From an uncultured Lachnospiraceae bacterium (GTDB lineage Bacteria > Bacillota > Clostridia > Lachnospirales > Lachnospiraceae), in NCBI GenBank assembly GCA_902781215.1, contig CACZIO010000035.1, forward strand, positions 1 to 40,646: a stretch of 40,646 nt of DNA, given 5' to 3'. The translations under genes and the position numbers were made by a program. The notes below the pieces were generated by a model, which saw nothing but the letters and a program-made list of their open reading frames with translations, ran no database searches and was not told the DNA's origin. Positions 1 to 8,802 of this stretch are shown piece by piece (the first letter of the stretch is position 1; every line of letters begins with the position of its first letter).

Positions 1-243
1 CATCGCACCGGAGCCATCCAGGTAATACCATTTGCCGGACAGGTATTTCCACCCCGTCACCATCGCACCGGAGCCATCCAGGTAATACCATTTGCCGGAT
101 ATTTTGACCCAACCGGCCTGCATCTCTCCATCTGAATTAAAAAAATAGTAATCTCCGTCAATGAAATTCCATCCGGTTACAGCTGCATGGTCATCACTGA
201 AATAGTAGCTTTTTCCATCACTACTTCGATACCATCCCGTTAC
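1..243 (-). repeat. Cell-wall-binding repeat array (60-bp units) in the coding sequence
   Basis: Four consecutive 60-bp units (1-60, 61-120, 121-180, about 181-240) each encode one 20-residue wall-binding motif. Units 1-60 and 61-120 are nearly identical over most of their length, which indicates recent duplication. The outer two are diverged. The array runs off the window. Confidence 0.85.
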
Positions 244-1980
244 CGGTCTGACGACGTGGTCCATGTGCTGTTCATGATCCGGACTCTCTCCTGAACCCAG
301 CACTGCATACAAAACATCCCCGCCTGCAGCAGGATCAAACGCAGTTTCAATCAAAGCATTGATCAAAACGGTATGTCGATCGTCCCGAGAACACACAAAA
401 AACGCTGCTGCACTGGAATAGTCTGAAGCCCACATCCATCCATCGAGATGATAATCATGTCCTTCCCCGCACAGGTCTGTAGCCTCCTCATTTCCCGATA
501 CATATGGGTTTAACGACAATGTCAACTCTGTTTCGCTGAATACCTCTCTTGCATCATCATCGTATGTATAGGTAACAATTCCGGCCGAAGGAACCTTCAG
601 GATATAATAAGTATCAACATCCCCTTCAGAAGCTCCTGTCAGGAATAAGCGGTCAGGATAACCGGCTGCACCGGTATCACAGTTGGTAATGTCTGTCAGA
701 TAGTTTTTCCCATCCTCCATCGTGACGAGGTTCCACATATGGTCTCCGCCATTTATTGTGCCCGTCACCGAGCACACACGAATATTGTTCTGGAAGGATG
801 AAAGATCGCAGAGATACTGGAATGACTTCGAATAGCCTTCACAGACCACGTTCGTAGCAGAATCATCATCAAAGACCCATATAATCTGCCAGGGGTTTCC
901 GTATGCCGTATTCTCCTCTGCCACGGCATAATTATAGGAGACACGTTCGCATATCTCATCGCGGTAGGCTGCCAGCTTATCATAATCACTTTTGGCGCTG
1001 TGACTGGATACGATGTCGGAAGCGGTCTGTACTGCACTCGTGATTCCGGCTCCATAACTGGTATTCAGTGTATAATCCGACACCGCATATTCCATAGCAA
1101 CAGGAAAGCGGATGCTCAGGGGTCCGGTAATACTGAGCACATTCCCGCTCAACGAGAGTCCATAACTTTTATATTTTGTGCTCTGTGTTTTGTCGTACCA
1201 ATAAAGTTCATAAGGGCAGTCTGCCAGCAATGTTTTGATTACCAGAGGTATGTCCAGCAAGAGCTGCTCATTGACAGCACTTTTGGCATCCGGAGATATC
1301 ACAGTTCTGCCATCCACTACTGAAGTCAGCGAAGAAACCCCAAGTTCATCTGCTGTCCAGCCTGTTTTCTCGATTCCCAGCTCTGAAAAATCCAGAGTGA
1401 ATTCTGTCGAATTCTCTTCACCTGCTGCAACTAAGGAAATCCGGCGATAGACTTCCGCATAGACAGGAATGTTCATCCCTTTCAGCTTCGAAGCGTTACT
1501 TCGCGGTGCACGCAGCATTCCTCCGGACCGGCGCAGCTGTTCCTTTAATTTCTGGTCCGCATACAGGTTCAGAAGCTCCGAACTATCCTCCCCCCGGCCT
1601 TCGGGAAAAAAATCCTCTTCTGTCGGACCTTCCGTCAAATACACCGGCTCTTCCTGCTCCTCAGGACCAGTGCTCTCTTCTTCTACACTTATATTCTCTT
1701 CTCCGCACGAGGAATATATTTCCACAGATGGCATTTCACCTGATAAGTCATCTTCAGGATCTGAGAATTCGATATCCATCCCATTCTCAGAATCACGCAA
1801 GGGCTCAATATCTTCATAGCCGGAGGTTTCCTCCTCGACTTTTTCCACCTCTACAGTGATAATATCTGAATCATTCTCCTGATCATCCGGTATCTGAGCA
1901 GCCAATACCGATAGACTGAATGAACTGATCAAGGCAATATTTATAAGCAAAAAGGCCGCATATCTTTTAAATCTTTTCAT
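1..1980 (-). CDS. Secreted transglutaminase-like protein with cell-wall-binding repeats (3' end cut by window edge)
   Basis: The frame is open from ATG at 1980 to the window edge, giving 660 codons without a stop. The start is preceded by AAGAGGA. Residues 1-28 form a signal peptide (MKRFKRYAAFLL, hydrophobic stretch, then VLAAQ). A long acidic, Glu/Ser/Pro-rich linker covers about 29-130. A transglutaminase-like domain follows, with the expected triad order: Cys380 in VVCEGYSKSFQYLC, His414 in GGDHMWNLV and Asp430 in YLTDITNCD. From about residue 580 there are four 20-residue wall-binding repeats of the GW..ISGKWYYLDGSGAM type. By family this is an exported surface protein held non-covalently in the wall; TG-like folds act as cysteine proteases, amidases or cross-linkers. 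The substrate is unknown. It is the last visible gene after the polysaccharide operon, with its own possible promoter. Fold and export are fairly sure, activity is not. Confidence 0.85.
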   Translation of the reverse strand, partial: MKRFKRYAAFLLINIALISSFSLSVLAAQIPDDQENDSDIITVEVEKVEEETSGYEDIEPLRDSENGMDIEFSDPEDDLSGEMPSVEIYSSCGEENISVEEESTGPEEQEEPVYLTEGPTEEDFFPEGRGEDSSELLNLYADQKLKEQLRRSGGMLRAPRSNASKLKGMNIPVYAEVYRRISLVAAGEENSTEFTLDFSELGIEKTGWTADELGVSSLTSVVDGRTVISPDAKSAVNEQLLLDIPLVIKTLLADCPYELYWYDKTQSTKYKSYGLSLSGNVLSITGPLSIRFPVAMEYAVSDYTLNTSYGAGITSAVQTASDIVSSHSAKSDYDKLAAYRDEICERVSYNYAVAEENTAYGNPWQIIWVFDDDSATNVVCEGYSKSFQYLCDLSSFQNNIRVCSVTGTINGGDHMWNLVTMEDGKNYLTDITNCDTGAAGYPDRLFLTGASEGDVDTYYILKVPSAGIVTYTYDDDAREVFSETELTLSLNPYVSGNEEATDLCGEGHDYHLDGWMWASDYSSAAAFFVCSRDDRHTVLINALIETAFDPAAGGDVLYAVLGSGESPDHEQHMDHVVRPVTGWYRSSDGKSYYFSDDHAAVTGWNFIDGDYYFFNSDGEMQAGWVKISGKWYYLDGSGAMVTGWKYLSGKWYYLDGSGAM

Positions 1981-2045
1981 CTCAAATCCTCTTAAGATAG
2001 TGGCATTTTACCAGTGGCTCATTCCGGGAGTATCAGATTGGTTAA

Positions 2046-2075
2046 ATGATATCATTTCAGCAAACAGTATAGCAA
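2046..2075 (-). promoter_or_regulatory. Possible promoter before the transglutaminase-like gene, overlapping a palindrome
   Basis: On the minus strand TTGCTA (2075-2070) and TATCAT (2051-2046) are separated by 18 bases. The perfect 14-bp palindrome AAATGATATCATTT (2044-2057) covers the -10, so a repressor could sit there. The gap of 127 bp to the upstream gene is larger than the spacings inside the operon. Confidence 0.4.
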
Positions 2076-2107
2076 GACCCCCCGATTATCCGGCAAGGCT
2101 TATACTG

Positions 2108-4042
2108 TTAAGTGATCTTAACCAATTTATCGTGATCGTAGTCTATCTGATATATGGAATTGTCCTTTATGTCTCCCGGTTCAGCAAATAACTCCTTGAA
2201 TTCGCTTTTAAAGTACTCGTCGCACTGCATGATAGCAACCCATTTATATTTATGCTCTCCAAACAACTCCTTCCTGAAATCTTCAGCATGCATCTCTTTG
2301 TAATACATGTTTTCCGGATCCGCCTTATCTACAAAGCACCAATTGTAGTTATTCCCTGCTGTCGATTGCAAGGTCAGTTCAGGGCGGAGCATAAATTTTA
2401 CATATAAGTAATGCGTACCAGTATTGGACTGGGAGATAAAATAAACCTGATCTCCAGGCTCACCAATTGCCTTCAGTTCTTCACTTATATAATCTGTATA
2501 TTTCCTTTCTTGTTGTTCTCCATACGGGTAATAACGAGTCAAATACAGATATGTTGTAGATAAGGGCGATGCAAGTACTGTGACCACCAATGAGACAAGT
2601 ATCAAACTCCGGTGTAGTGTGTGTTTTTTGCATTCAAGAAATACGATCACCAGTATTTCGAGTAGCAGCATACAAAACAAAGTGTTTGTATATCTCTCAA
2701 AAGATGCAAGCGTTTCAGCTTCTGTTTTAACAAATTTATCGACATAGACACCGCCCAGTCCAATGAAGTAGACACCCATACAGAAAAAGCTGACAAGTAT
2801 ACCTACGCAAATCCTTTTATTATCTCTTTTTAAACAGCATATGCATATACATATTAGCACCAGGCCGAGCAAGAGCTGTATGTAACTGACCTGAACTAAT
2901 CCACTCACCAGACTGATCTGCCTGGTAAACAGCGCAGTTCTGAATGCTTCGATACACGTGTTCTTATATGATTCACTGTATGTTTCGAAGCCTGACAATA
3001 CCTTAAAGTATTTTCCCCACCTGACCCGGTCCGGTTTGGGATCAATAACATGATATGCCCGGATAATCATAGTCCAGCTAAGTTTTCCTATGACAACAAG
3101 TAATGCAGCAACGAGCACTTTCGCATGTTTTCTTTGTCCCGTTTCAATTATGATGAAATATAAAAGTCCGAATATAGAAAAGAGAAGTCCCATATCTTTC
3201 GTTAATACCGTCGCAGGCAGCAGGATACAAAAGTATAAAAACGAATATTCGGGGACATCCTCGTACATTACAAGCAGAAATAAAACTGCTCCCTCACACG
3301 CCAGGAAAGGGTCGATCATGAGCCTGAAAAAAACACCTCCAAAAAACACCGTCACTGCCAGGCATACAGTTAACAGAAATGCAGCTGCATATTGAACATT
3401 ATTTAAAGAGAGGGGCGATTTGGTGCGAAATTTGGATTCTAATATAGTTTTATTTCTGAAACAGCCTGATACAAAAGGTAGAAACAGGGAGAGACATACC
3501 ATGTGATAAGTCAGAAACATCAACCATTCAGAAAAAGTTTTCCGGGAAATGAACAGATAATATTTCTGTATAATGAACTGAATCAATGCCATCATCGGCG
3601 GATATGTTGGAAAAGACGAATTTGTAGAGGGATCAGTATAAAAGACATCATTATAAGTCAATACTTTGACACAATCCAGCCAATGTCCCGGATCATCTGT
3701 TCCTGTTACAAGCTGTCCATAATCACAGACTATGAACAACAGAAAGAAAAATAAGTAACATAGAAAGGCAGCATTGATGAATGAGCGAATACCGACACCA
3801 GCGGTTCCGTTTCGCAGAGACACAACAAGCCCTGTCAGCCAGCATGTTGCCACAATTATACCTACGATTACAATCCCGGATTTCAGGGATCCTGCCAGAC
3901 CACATACATATACTATAATTCCATAAAGAAGAACTGCGACAGGCGTAACTTCACCAAACTCTTTATGCAGAACAAATGCTGCACAAAAATCTCCCGAAAA
4001 AAGTACGATGAAAAGAACTGCGCTTCCGATTATTAAACTCAT
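2108..4042 (-). CDS. Polytopic membrane protein, GT-C-type glycosyltransferase-like
   Basis: The product has 644 residues with a dozen or more hydrophobic segments over about 1-500, then a soluble C-terminal domain of about 120 residues. An acidic pair in GTDDPGHW (Asp116-Asp117) lies in the first large loop after the early membrane segments, followed by a TYPPM stretch. This layout recalls lipid-phosphate-sugar-dependent GT-C enzymes (PMT/ArnT-like) that act on the outer face of the membrane. The start is ATG, one base after the flippase stop, so translation is probably coupled. I infer that it adds a side sugar to the polymer outside the cell. It could also be an uncharacterised membrane protein typical of surface-polysaccharide loci. 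The family is not certain. Confidence 0.7.
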   Translation of the reverse strand: MSLIIGSAVLFIVLFSGDFCAAFVLHKEFGEVTPVAVLLYGIIVYVCGLAGSLKSGIVIVGIIVATCWLTGLVVSLRNGTAGVGIRSFINAAFLCYLFFFLLFIVCDYGQLVTGTDDPGHWLDCVKVLTYNDVFYTDPSTNSSFPTYPPMMALIQFIIQKYYLFISRKTFSEWLMFLTYHMVCLSLFLPFVSGCFRNKTILESKFRTKSPLSLNNVQYAAAFLLTVCLAVTVFFGGVFFRLMIDPFLACEGAVLFLLVMYEDVPEYSFLYFCILLPATVLTKDMGLLFSIFGLLYFIIIETGQRKHAKVLVAALLVVIGKLSWTMIIRAYHVIDPKPDRVRWGKYFKVLSGFETYSESYKNTCIEAFRTALFTRQISLVSGLVQVSYIQLLLGLVLICICICCLKRDNKRICVGILVSFFCMGVYFIGLGGVYVDKFVKTEAETLASFERYTNTLFCMLLLEILVIVFLECKKHTLHRSLILVSLVVTVLASPLSTTYLYLTRYYPYGEQQERKYTDYISEELKAIGEPGDQVYFISQSNTGTHYLYVKFMLRPELTLQSTAGNNYNWCFVDKADPENMYYKEMHAEDFRKELFGEHKYKWVAIMQCDEYFKSEFKELFAEPGDIKDNSIYQIDYDHDKLVKIT

Positions 4043-4043
4043 T

Positions 4044-5495
4044 TCACCTAAGACACTTCACTTTATAAAATATTTTTCTACAGTAAGTGACTGCAATACT
4101 ATTTTTAGAAATCAGTAAAAGAAAGAGATATAAAAAACCAGATACTACAACTTGCAAAAATAACCGTAATAACATATTATGAATATTTCCCAAAAGCCGG
4201 CACGCTATTATAATACCAATGCAGGAAAAAACGACAGACCCGTTATCTCTGTCAATCAGCCGGAATGTTAAACACTTTTTTGAGTAGATAAGGCAGATAA
4301 CACACATGATTGCTTCCGCCATGATTGTTGTCAACGCTGCAGCATTAATACCTATTACCGGTATAAGAATAAAATTAAAAACTACGTTTACCACCGCACT
4401 CAGAAGGGATGCATACAGAATAATTAATTCCTTTTTATTCGGCAGCAACACACAATTTGTGCACAGATAAGCAAAAATAGAAAACAATATACTAATACTA
4501 AGCAGACGTAATGCTCCGCCTGCTGAACTATACTTGCCGCTTGCGATCAAACAGATGACATCGTTACTGGTCAGAAACAGCCCTACAACTACAGGTATCA
4601 GAAATACAACTATTGTGTGAGATGTAATGTTAAATAAATTCTCGGCACGTTTACGTTCCTCTCTCATAAACAAGATAGAGAAACGGGGTACCAATACAGC
4701 GAGCAGAGCAACCAGCAGATTCTTTATTATTGTGTATATTTTGACGGCAGTGCTGTAGAGTCCTACTTCATAATCTCCCGCAAGGAAGCCCAGGATAATA
4801 ACATCCGAATTAACATAAATCGTAATCGTTACAGTAGAGGCAAAAATTACCAAAATAGGTTTTATATGCTTTATAAGACTTTTACTTAATGAAAACGTAA
4901 AGCCGATATATTTTTTCCTGACATAAAAGAAATTAACGATATGTGCTCCAGATAAAGCAATAGCGGTAATAATAACATATGTATAATAATCGTCTGCAGT
5001 TTTGACCAAAACCAGTGTTGCTATCAGGGAAAAAAACTGAAACATTATTGTACGGATTGCAATAAATGTAAAGTCCTCATATATATTGCATATCCAGCCC
5101 ACGCCTATCGTTGTGCTGATGATCTGGGCACTCATAATCAGGATCGACCAGAAATACACCCTTATCTTAGGTTGGAACAGCATTAACAGCAGCAAAGCCA
5201 AATATACAATGATTGTTGAAATCATATTGATAGAAAACACTTCTGTAGTGAAGTTTTTCATTTCTTCTGTGTTTTCTCTGTACTGCGCTCCTTCTCGAAT
5301 AGAATAATTCGATACGCCCAGACCAGCGAACAGAAGGCCATAATTGACGATTGATGCAGAAAAGTTAAACGCCCCGATCGATTCAACTGAGAGTACCCGG
5401 GAGACATACGGAAATGTAATGATTGGAAATACGATACTTGCAATAGTTTTAATTACATTTAACGCTGCATTTTTTTTTGCTGAACTGTAGACCAA
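4044..5495 (-). CDS. Wzx-type oligosaccharide flippase
   Basis: The 483-residue protein has about 12-14 membrane helices throughout. The N-terminus carries the pattern of the polysaccharide transporter (MATE/MOP) superfamily: ALNVIKTIASIVFPIITFPY, then SRVLSVESIGAFNFS. Such flippases move undecaprenyl-diphosphate-linked repeat units across the membrane. The length is normal for Wzx. The start is a TTG codon (5495-5493), supported by GGAGG eight bases upstream; no better in-frame ATG precedes it. It sits in the AT-rich cassette between the WbsX gene (36 bp upstream) and the GT-C-like gene. A Wzy-like gene nearby supports a Wzx/Wzy pathway. Confidence 0.9.
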   Translation of the reverse strand: MVYSSAKKNAALNVIKTIASIVFPIITFPYVSRVLSVESIGAFNFSASIVNYGLLFAGLGVSNYSIREGAQYRENTEEMKNFTTEVFSINMISTIIVYLALLLLMLFQPKIRVYFWSILIMSAQIISTTIGVGWICNIYEDFTFIAIRTIMFQFFSLIATLVLVKTADDYYTYVIITAIALSGAHIVNFFYVRKKYIGFTFSLSKSLIKHIKPILVIFASTVTITIYVNSDVIILGFLAGDYEVGLYSTAVKIYTIIKNLLVALLAVLVPRFSILFMREERKRAENLFNITSHTIVVFLIPVVVGLFLTSNDVICLIASGKYSSAGGALRLLSISILFSIFAYLCTNCVLLPNKKELIILYASLLSAVVNVVFNFILIPVIGINAAALTTIMAEAIMCVICLIYSKKCLTFRLIDRDNGSVVFSCIGIIIACRLLGNIHNMLLRLFLQVVVSGFLYLFLLLISKNSIAVTYCRKIFYKVKCLR

Positions 5496-5531
5496 AAAGG
5501 TGCCTCCAATCTTTTCCTTTCCCCCAACGAA

Positions 5532-6710
5532 TCAGTTTTTCTCTAACTCCCCAAGTTTCTCCAGAACATCTTTAATCGCATCCAGATAACCAGTGCCCCA
5601 CTTCTTATCAGGCTCGAGATAACCCCCTTCGCTCCATTCATTCCACGCAAATATTACAATTGTATCAGACTTATACACATCTCTTGCGCGTATAACCTGC
5701 TTTTCAAAATATTTCCGGAATTTCTCGGGAGAAGCTCCCAGAATCACTTTTCCGTTTCTGGCTCTTCTAGGGGTATTATCCCAGTCAGTAAATGCTCCGG
5801 GGATGTATCGTGAATAATCATCATGCTTGATCGAAAGTATTTTCTGCCAGTCAGAATCATAATCTCTGATATATTTGACACCTTCTGTCAGTTCATCTTT
5901 ATCAGTTCTCCTGTTCCTTCTCTTCAAAAGCTGATTGACAAAAGGTATTCTGTTTCTGATTGTCTGTGTGATATAACTTCTCCTGTAACGCTTGAGTTCC
6001 TTTTCGAAATCATCCTCCAGTCGTTCGACCAGACTAGGCTGATATTCCACGCCCTGATCAAACAGATTCTTCAACCTATCACTCATATAGCACATTGTTT
6101 CAGCGCAGAGATATTGGAAGGAAATTCCCTTAAATCCATTCTTTTTTGCGAGTTCATCCCATCTCTTTAAAGTATACTTCATGAGCTTTGGCGGTATTGC
6201 AATCGGATTATAGATATTTAGTATCGGACGTCCGTCTATCTTAATGTATCGCTCATCTTTGAAGAATTTTAAGAAATAGTAAAAATGATTATCAATATCT
6301 TTTCGGTCGCTGTAATTGTGTTCTATAAGAACACGCGGATTTGTCTCGCCTTCCCAAACTGTCGTCCAGCGCTCATTCGCCCAACAAAGGTAATAGCGAA
6401 AATCAATCTCTGTATGCATGAGATATTGTTCGATGGGTTTTTCGAGAAGACATTTTCCATTAAACCAATAGTGATAAAAGCAGAATCCATAAATACCATG
6501 TGACTTGGCCAGCTCTGCCTGCCACTTCATCACATTGATATCAGTCAGATCATAGTAGTTATCATCAAGAGGCTCACGTGGTTGATACTGTCCATCAATA
6601 TAGACCTGCCCTCGTTTTAAGGATGTCCACTCCGTATAACCATTTCCCCACCACGCATTGTTTTCTTTAATCTCATGATATTGGGGCAAGTAAAGCGCAA
6701 TAACTTTCAT
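5532..6710 (-). CDS. WbsX-like / glycoside hydrolase family 99-like protein
   Basis: The 392-residue soluble protein starts MKVIALYLPQYHEIKENN with WWGNGYTEW immediately after, the hallmark of the WbsX family. Further conserved blocks are FCFYHYWFNGK near residue 76, CWANERWTTVWEG near 108 and AWNEWSEGGYLEPD from residue 355. The fold is the GH99-type TIM barrel. Members occur widely in O-antigen and capsule loci, often fused to or beside glycosyltransferases. Whether they hydrolyse, transfer or edit glycans is not settled. A GGAGGG site lies just before the ATG. There is no signal peptide, so it probably acts in the cytoplasm on lipid-linked intermediates. Confidence 0.88.
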   Translation of the reverse strand: MKVIALYLPQYHEIKENNAWWGNGYTEWTSLKRGQVYIDGQYQPREPLDDNYYDLTDINVMKWQAELAKSHGIYGFCFYHYWFNGKCLLEKPIEQYLMHTEIDFRYYLCWANERWTTVWEGETNPRVLIEHNYSDRKDIDNHFYYFLKFFKDERYIKIDGRPILNIYNPIAIPPKLMKYTLKRWDELAKKNGFKGISFQYLCAETMCYMSDRLKNLFDQGVEYQPSLVERLEDDFEKELKRYRRSYITQTIRNRIPFVNQLLKRRNRRTDKDELTEGVKYIRDYDSDWQKILSIKHDDYSRYIPGAFTDWDNTPRRARNGKVILGASPEKFRKYFEKQVIRARDVYKSDTIVIFAWNEWSEGGYLEPDKKWGTGYLDAIKDVLEKLGELEKN

Positions 6711-6760
6711 GCTGATCCCTCCAAATATATAACAGATATTACAATTCTTTCCGCTATGGC

Positions 6761-7936
6761 TTAATATATTTTTTCTTTCCTCGCAATTATATCCGCGATA
6801 ACTATTCCAAAATAGAAAACGTGAGACACGAAATTAGTAAGGTGCGCAACAAAGAAAAGCCCTGTAAAAACAACACAGCAACACCACACATAATTGTCGA
6901 TTTTCTTAGCCATAAGGTTCAGAATACAAAGAGCCTCAAGAATTACACCTACCACACCGTATTTATAGATTGTGTCAACAAATCCGGTAATATACCACTC
7001 ATAATTGTGTTGATCACCATACCCGAATAGCAGTGTACTGCCATTCATATTACCAATAGCATCCTCCCAGTTATGAGTCCTGCCCGCAATAGCATTATAC
7101 CCATCCACGGAAGAGAAAATACGTTGCAGAGCGACCTTAAAAAACGGGATCTGTAACAGTACGAGGAGAGCAACTGCAGCCAATGGAATCCACTTAAGCC
7201 AGCTGAGGATTTTTCTATAGAGCGACTGGTTATTTAGAATGACATACCATGCAAAAACACCAGCGGTCAGTACAATTCCCATCCCCGACGTTGTGAATAT
7301 ACACCCCATCCCGATCAAAATAGCCCTATTTAGTTTTATTTTCTGCTGCCCGCCAGGAAACAGAGTAGAGATTAAACCATAAATACAGTATTGTGTGAAG
7401 TGAGAAGGTTCCAGAAACAGCGCGCTTGGCCTATATAAACCGCTAACTTCTGCAAATACGAAACTATTCCTATATTCCTCATAAATCAGTTGTTGAGGTA
7501 TATACTGCAACCGGATATGTAAAAAATAGTACGATACCAGCTGTGTCATCAACAGCACAACATTTAACAGAGAATAAATCTCAATGATGTTTCTGATTTT
7601 TCGTGAATTGATGGATCCCTTCATCATTCCGTACAAATGCAGGAAAGCTGAACATCCCAACATAATACGACTGATATTTCCTTCAAAACGAAGAATCAAA
7701 TATCCATAAAACAGGAAAAAGAATACTGCAGTTGAATTTCGTACATATACTCCTTTGAGAATATAATAAAAAGCATATGGAATGAATCCCAATAAGATTA
7801 CAGTCCCAAAGCTCAAGTTGAGTCCCGGTACCCATAAGAGATACAGCACGGGTAACAGAGCAATACTGATATGATAAAAAGCGCCAATGAGTCCCAACGG
7901 CCGGAAGGATCTCCAAAACTTTGTTATTCGAATCAC
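6761..7936 (-). CDS. Wzy-like polysaccharide polymerase (O-antigen polymerase)
   Basis: The 391-residue membrane protein has about 10-12 hydrophobic segments. A large extracytoplasmic loop near residues 130-185 contains SGLYRPSALFLEPSHFTQY; Arg/His-bearing loops of this kind are usual in Wzy proteins. It starts with GTG at 7936, preceded by GAGG nine bases upstream. Wzy enzymes polymerise undecaprenyl-linked repeat units on the outer face of the membrane and are poorly conserved, so the call rests on topology, length and position between LicD and Wzx. The LicD gene ends only 24 bp upstream, so the two are surely co-transcribed. Confidence 0.8.
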   Translation of the reverse strand: MIRITKFWRSFRPLGLIGAFYHISIALLPVLYLLWVPGLNLSFGTVILLGFIPYAFYYILKGVYVRNSTAVFFFLFYGYLILRFEGNISRIMLGCSAFLHLYGMMKGSINSRKIRNIIEIYSLLNVVLLMTQLVSYYFLHIRLQYIPQQLIYEEYRNSFVFAEVSGLYRPSALFLEPSHFTQYCIYGLISTLFPGGQQKIKLNRAILIGMGCIFTTSGMGIVLTAGVFAWYVILNNQSLYRKILSWLKWIPLAAVALLVLLQIPFFKVALQRIFSSVDGYNAIAGRTHNWEDAIGNMNGSTLLFGYGDQHNYEWYITGFVDTIYKYGVVGVILEALCILNLMAKKIDNYVWCCCVVFTGLFFVAHLTNFVSHVFYFGIVIADIIARKEKIY

Positions 7937-7960
7937 TGTTTTTAACCTCAGCTAAAGGCT

Positions 7961-8782
7961 TCAAATGTTGTGGTCGCTGTCGAGATAAAAAGCCTCAAAT
8001 ACATGATGGCTTTTCTGTTCTTCAATAGGCGGTAATTGCATATAGTTTCCATAATATGCTTTCAACCAGGTATCATACGCAGCTGGAGCGGGATATTTCT
8101 TACCCTCAAATTCAATTTCAATGAAGTTTTCGAAGAGGCTTCTTGGTATTGTTAGGTATCTGGTATCGTAAGGATCCGCAAAGTCGCAAACAAATTCGTT
8201 GTATTTGTTTTCGTATTTTTTTGCATTTTTATCCAACATTCTGTTGACTCTGCTTTGGGGCATTCCGCTCAAAAGTGCAGCTCCGAGACGGTACATCAAC
8301 TTCTTTGGTTGCGTCATCCCATCTCTCATTGGCAACTGCAGTCTCCTGATTCGCCCGAGTAAGTCTCTCTTTTTGAACATTCGTTGTTTCTCATGTTCAT
8401 CATCAGGCGCGTTGTCATACGGAAAAACATCAACGTACACAGATGATCGAATTCCTTCACTTCCATACTCGAGTAATACAGTATCAGTCCTGACAAGCTT
8501 TCCAAAAGGATACCGATGGTCAGGGTTGTTTTGTGGGGTAAATAGTTTGTACCTTCTGTCTGTCTGCTCGTTGAATAACTTTTCTGCTATAGAATAGTCT
8601 TCTCGCAACATTCCTATATCAATATCGTCATCCCAGGGAATATATCCCCCATGGCGTACAGCACCAAGCAATGTACCATAATCAAGCCAGTAATGAATAT
8701 TGTTTTTTTTGCAAAAAGCATCAAATTGATCCAGGATTTCTATCTGGATTAATTTCAGTTCTCTTATATCTATCTGTCTCAT
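7961..8782 (-). CDS. LicD-family phosphotransferase
   Basis: The 273-residue protein has the diagnostic LicD block at residues 31-56: YWLDYGTLLGAVRHGG, then IPWDDDIDIGM. This is a nucleotidyltransferase-fold active site with paired aspartates (Asp51-53, Asp55). Family members transfer phosphocholine or other phospho-groups onto surface glycans. No licA/B/C choline genes lie in the window, so the transferred group may be something else, such as a phospho-polyol or another phosphodiester-linked group. The ATG is preceded by a weak GGGAA site, only 20 bp after the GT4 stop. It is probably a decoration enzyme acting on the repeat unit. Confidence 0.9.
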   Translation of the reverse strand: MRQIDIRELKLIQIEILDQFDAFCKKNNIHYWLDYGTLLGAVRHGGYIPWDDDIDIGMLREDYSIAEKLFNEQTDRRYKLFTPQNNPDHRYPFGKLVRTDTVLLEYGSEGIRSSVYVDVFPYDNAPDDEHEKQRMFKKRDLLGRIRRLQLPMRDGMTQPKKLMYRLGAALLSGMPQSRVNRMLDKNAKKYENKYNEFVCDFADPYDTRYLTIPRSLFENFIEIEFEGKKYPAPAAYDTWLKAYYGNYMQLPPIEEQKSHHVFEAFYLDSDHNI

Positions 8783-8802
8783 ATAAGTTCCCGGGGCCGA
8801 GC

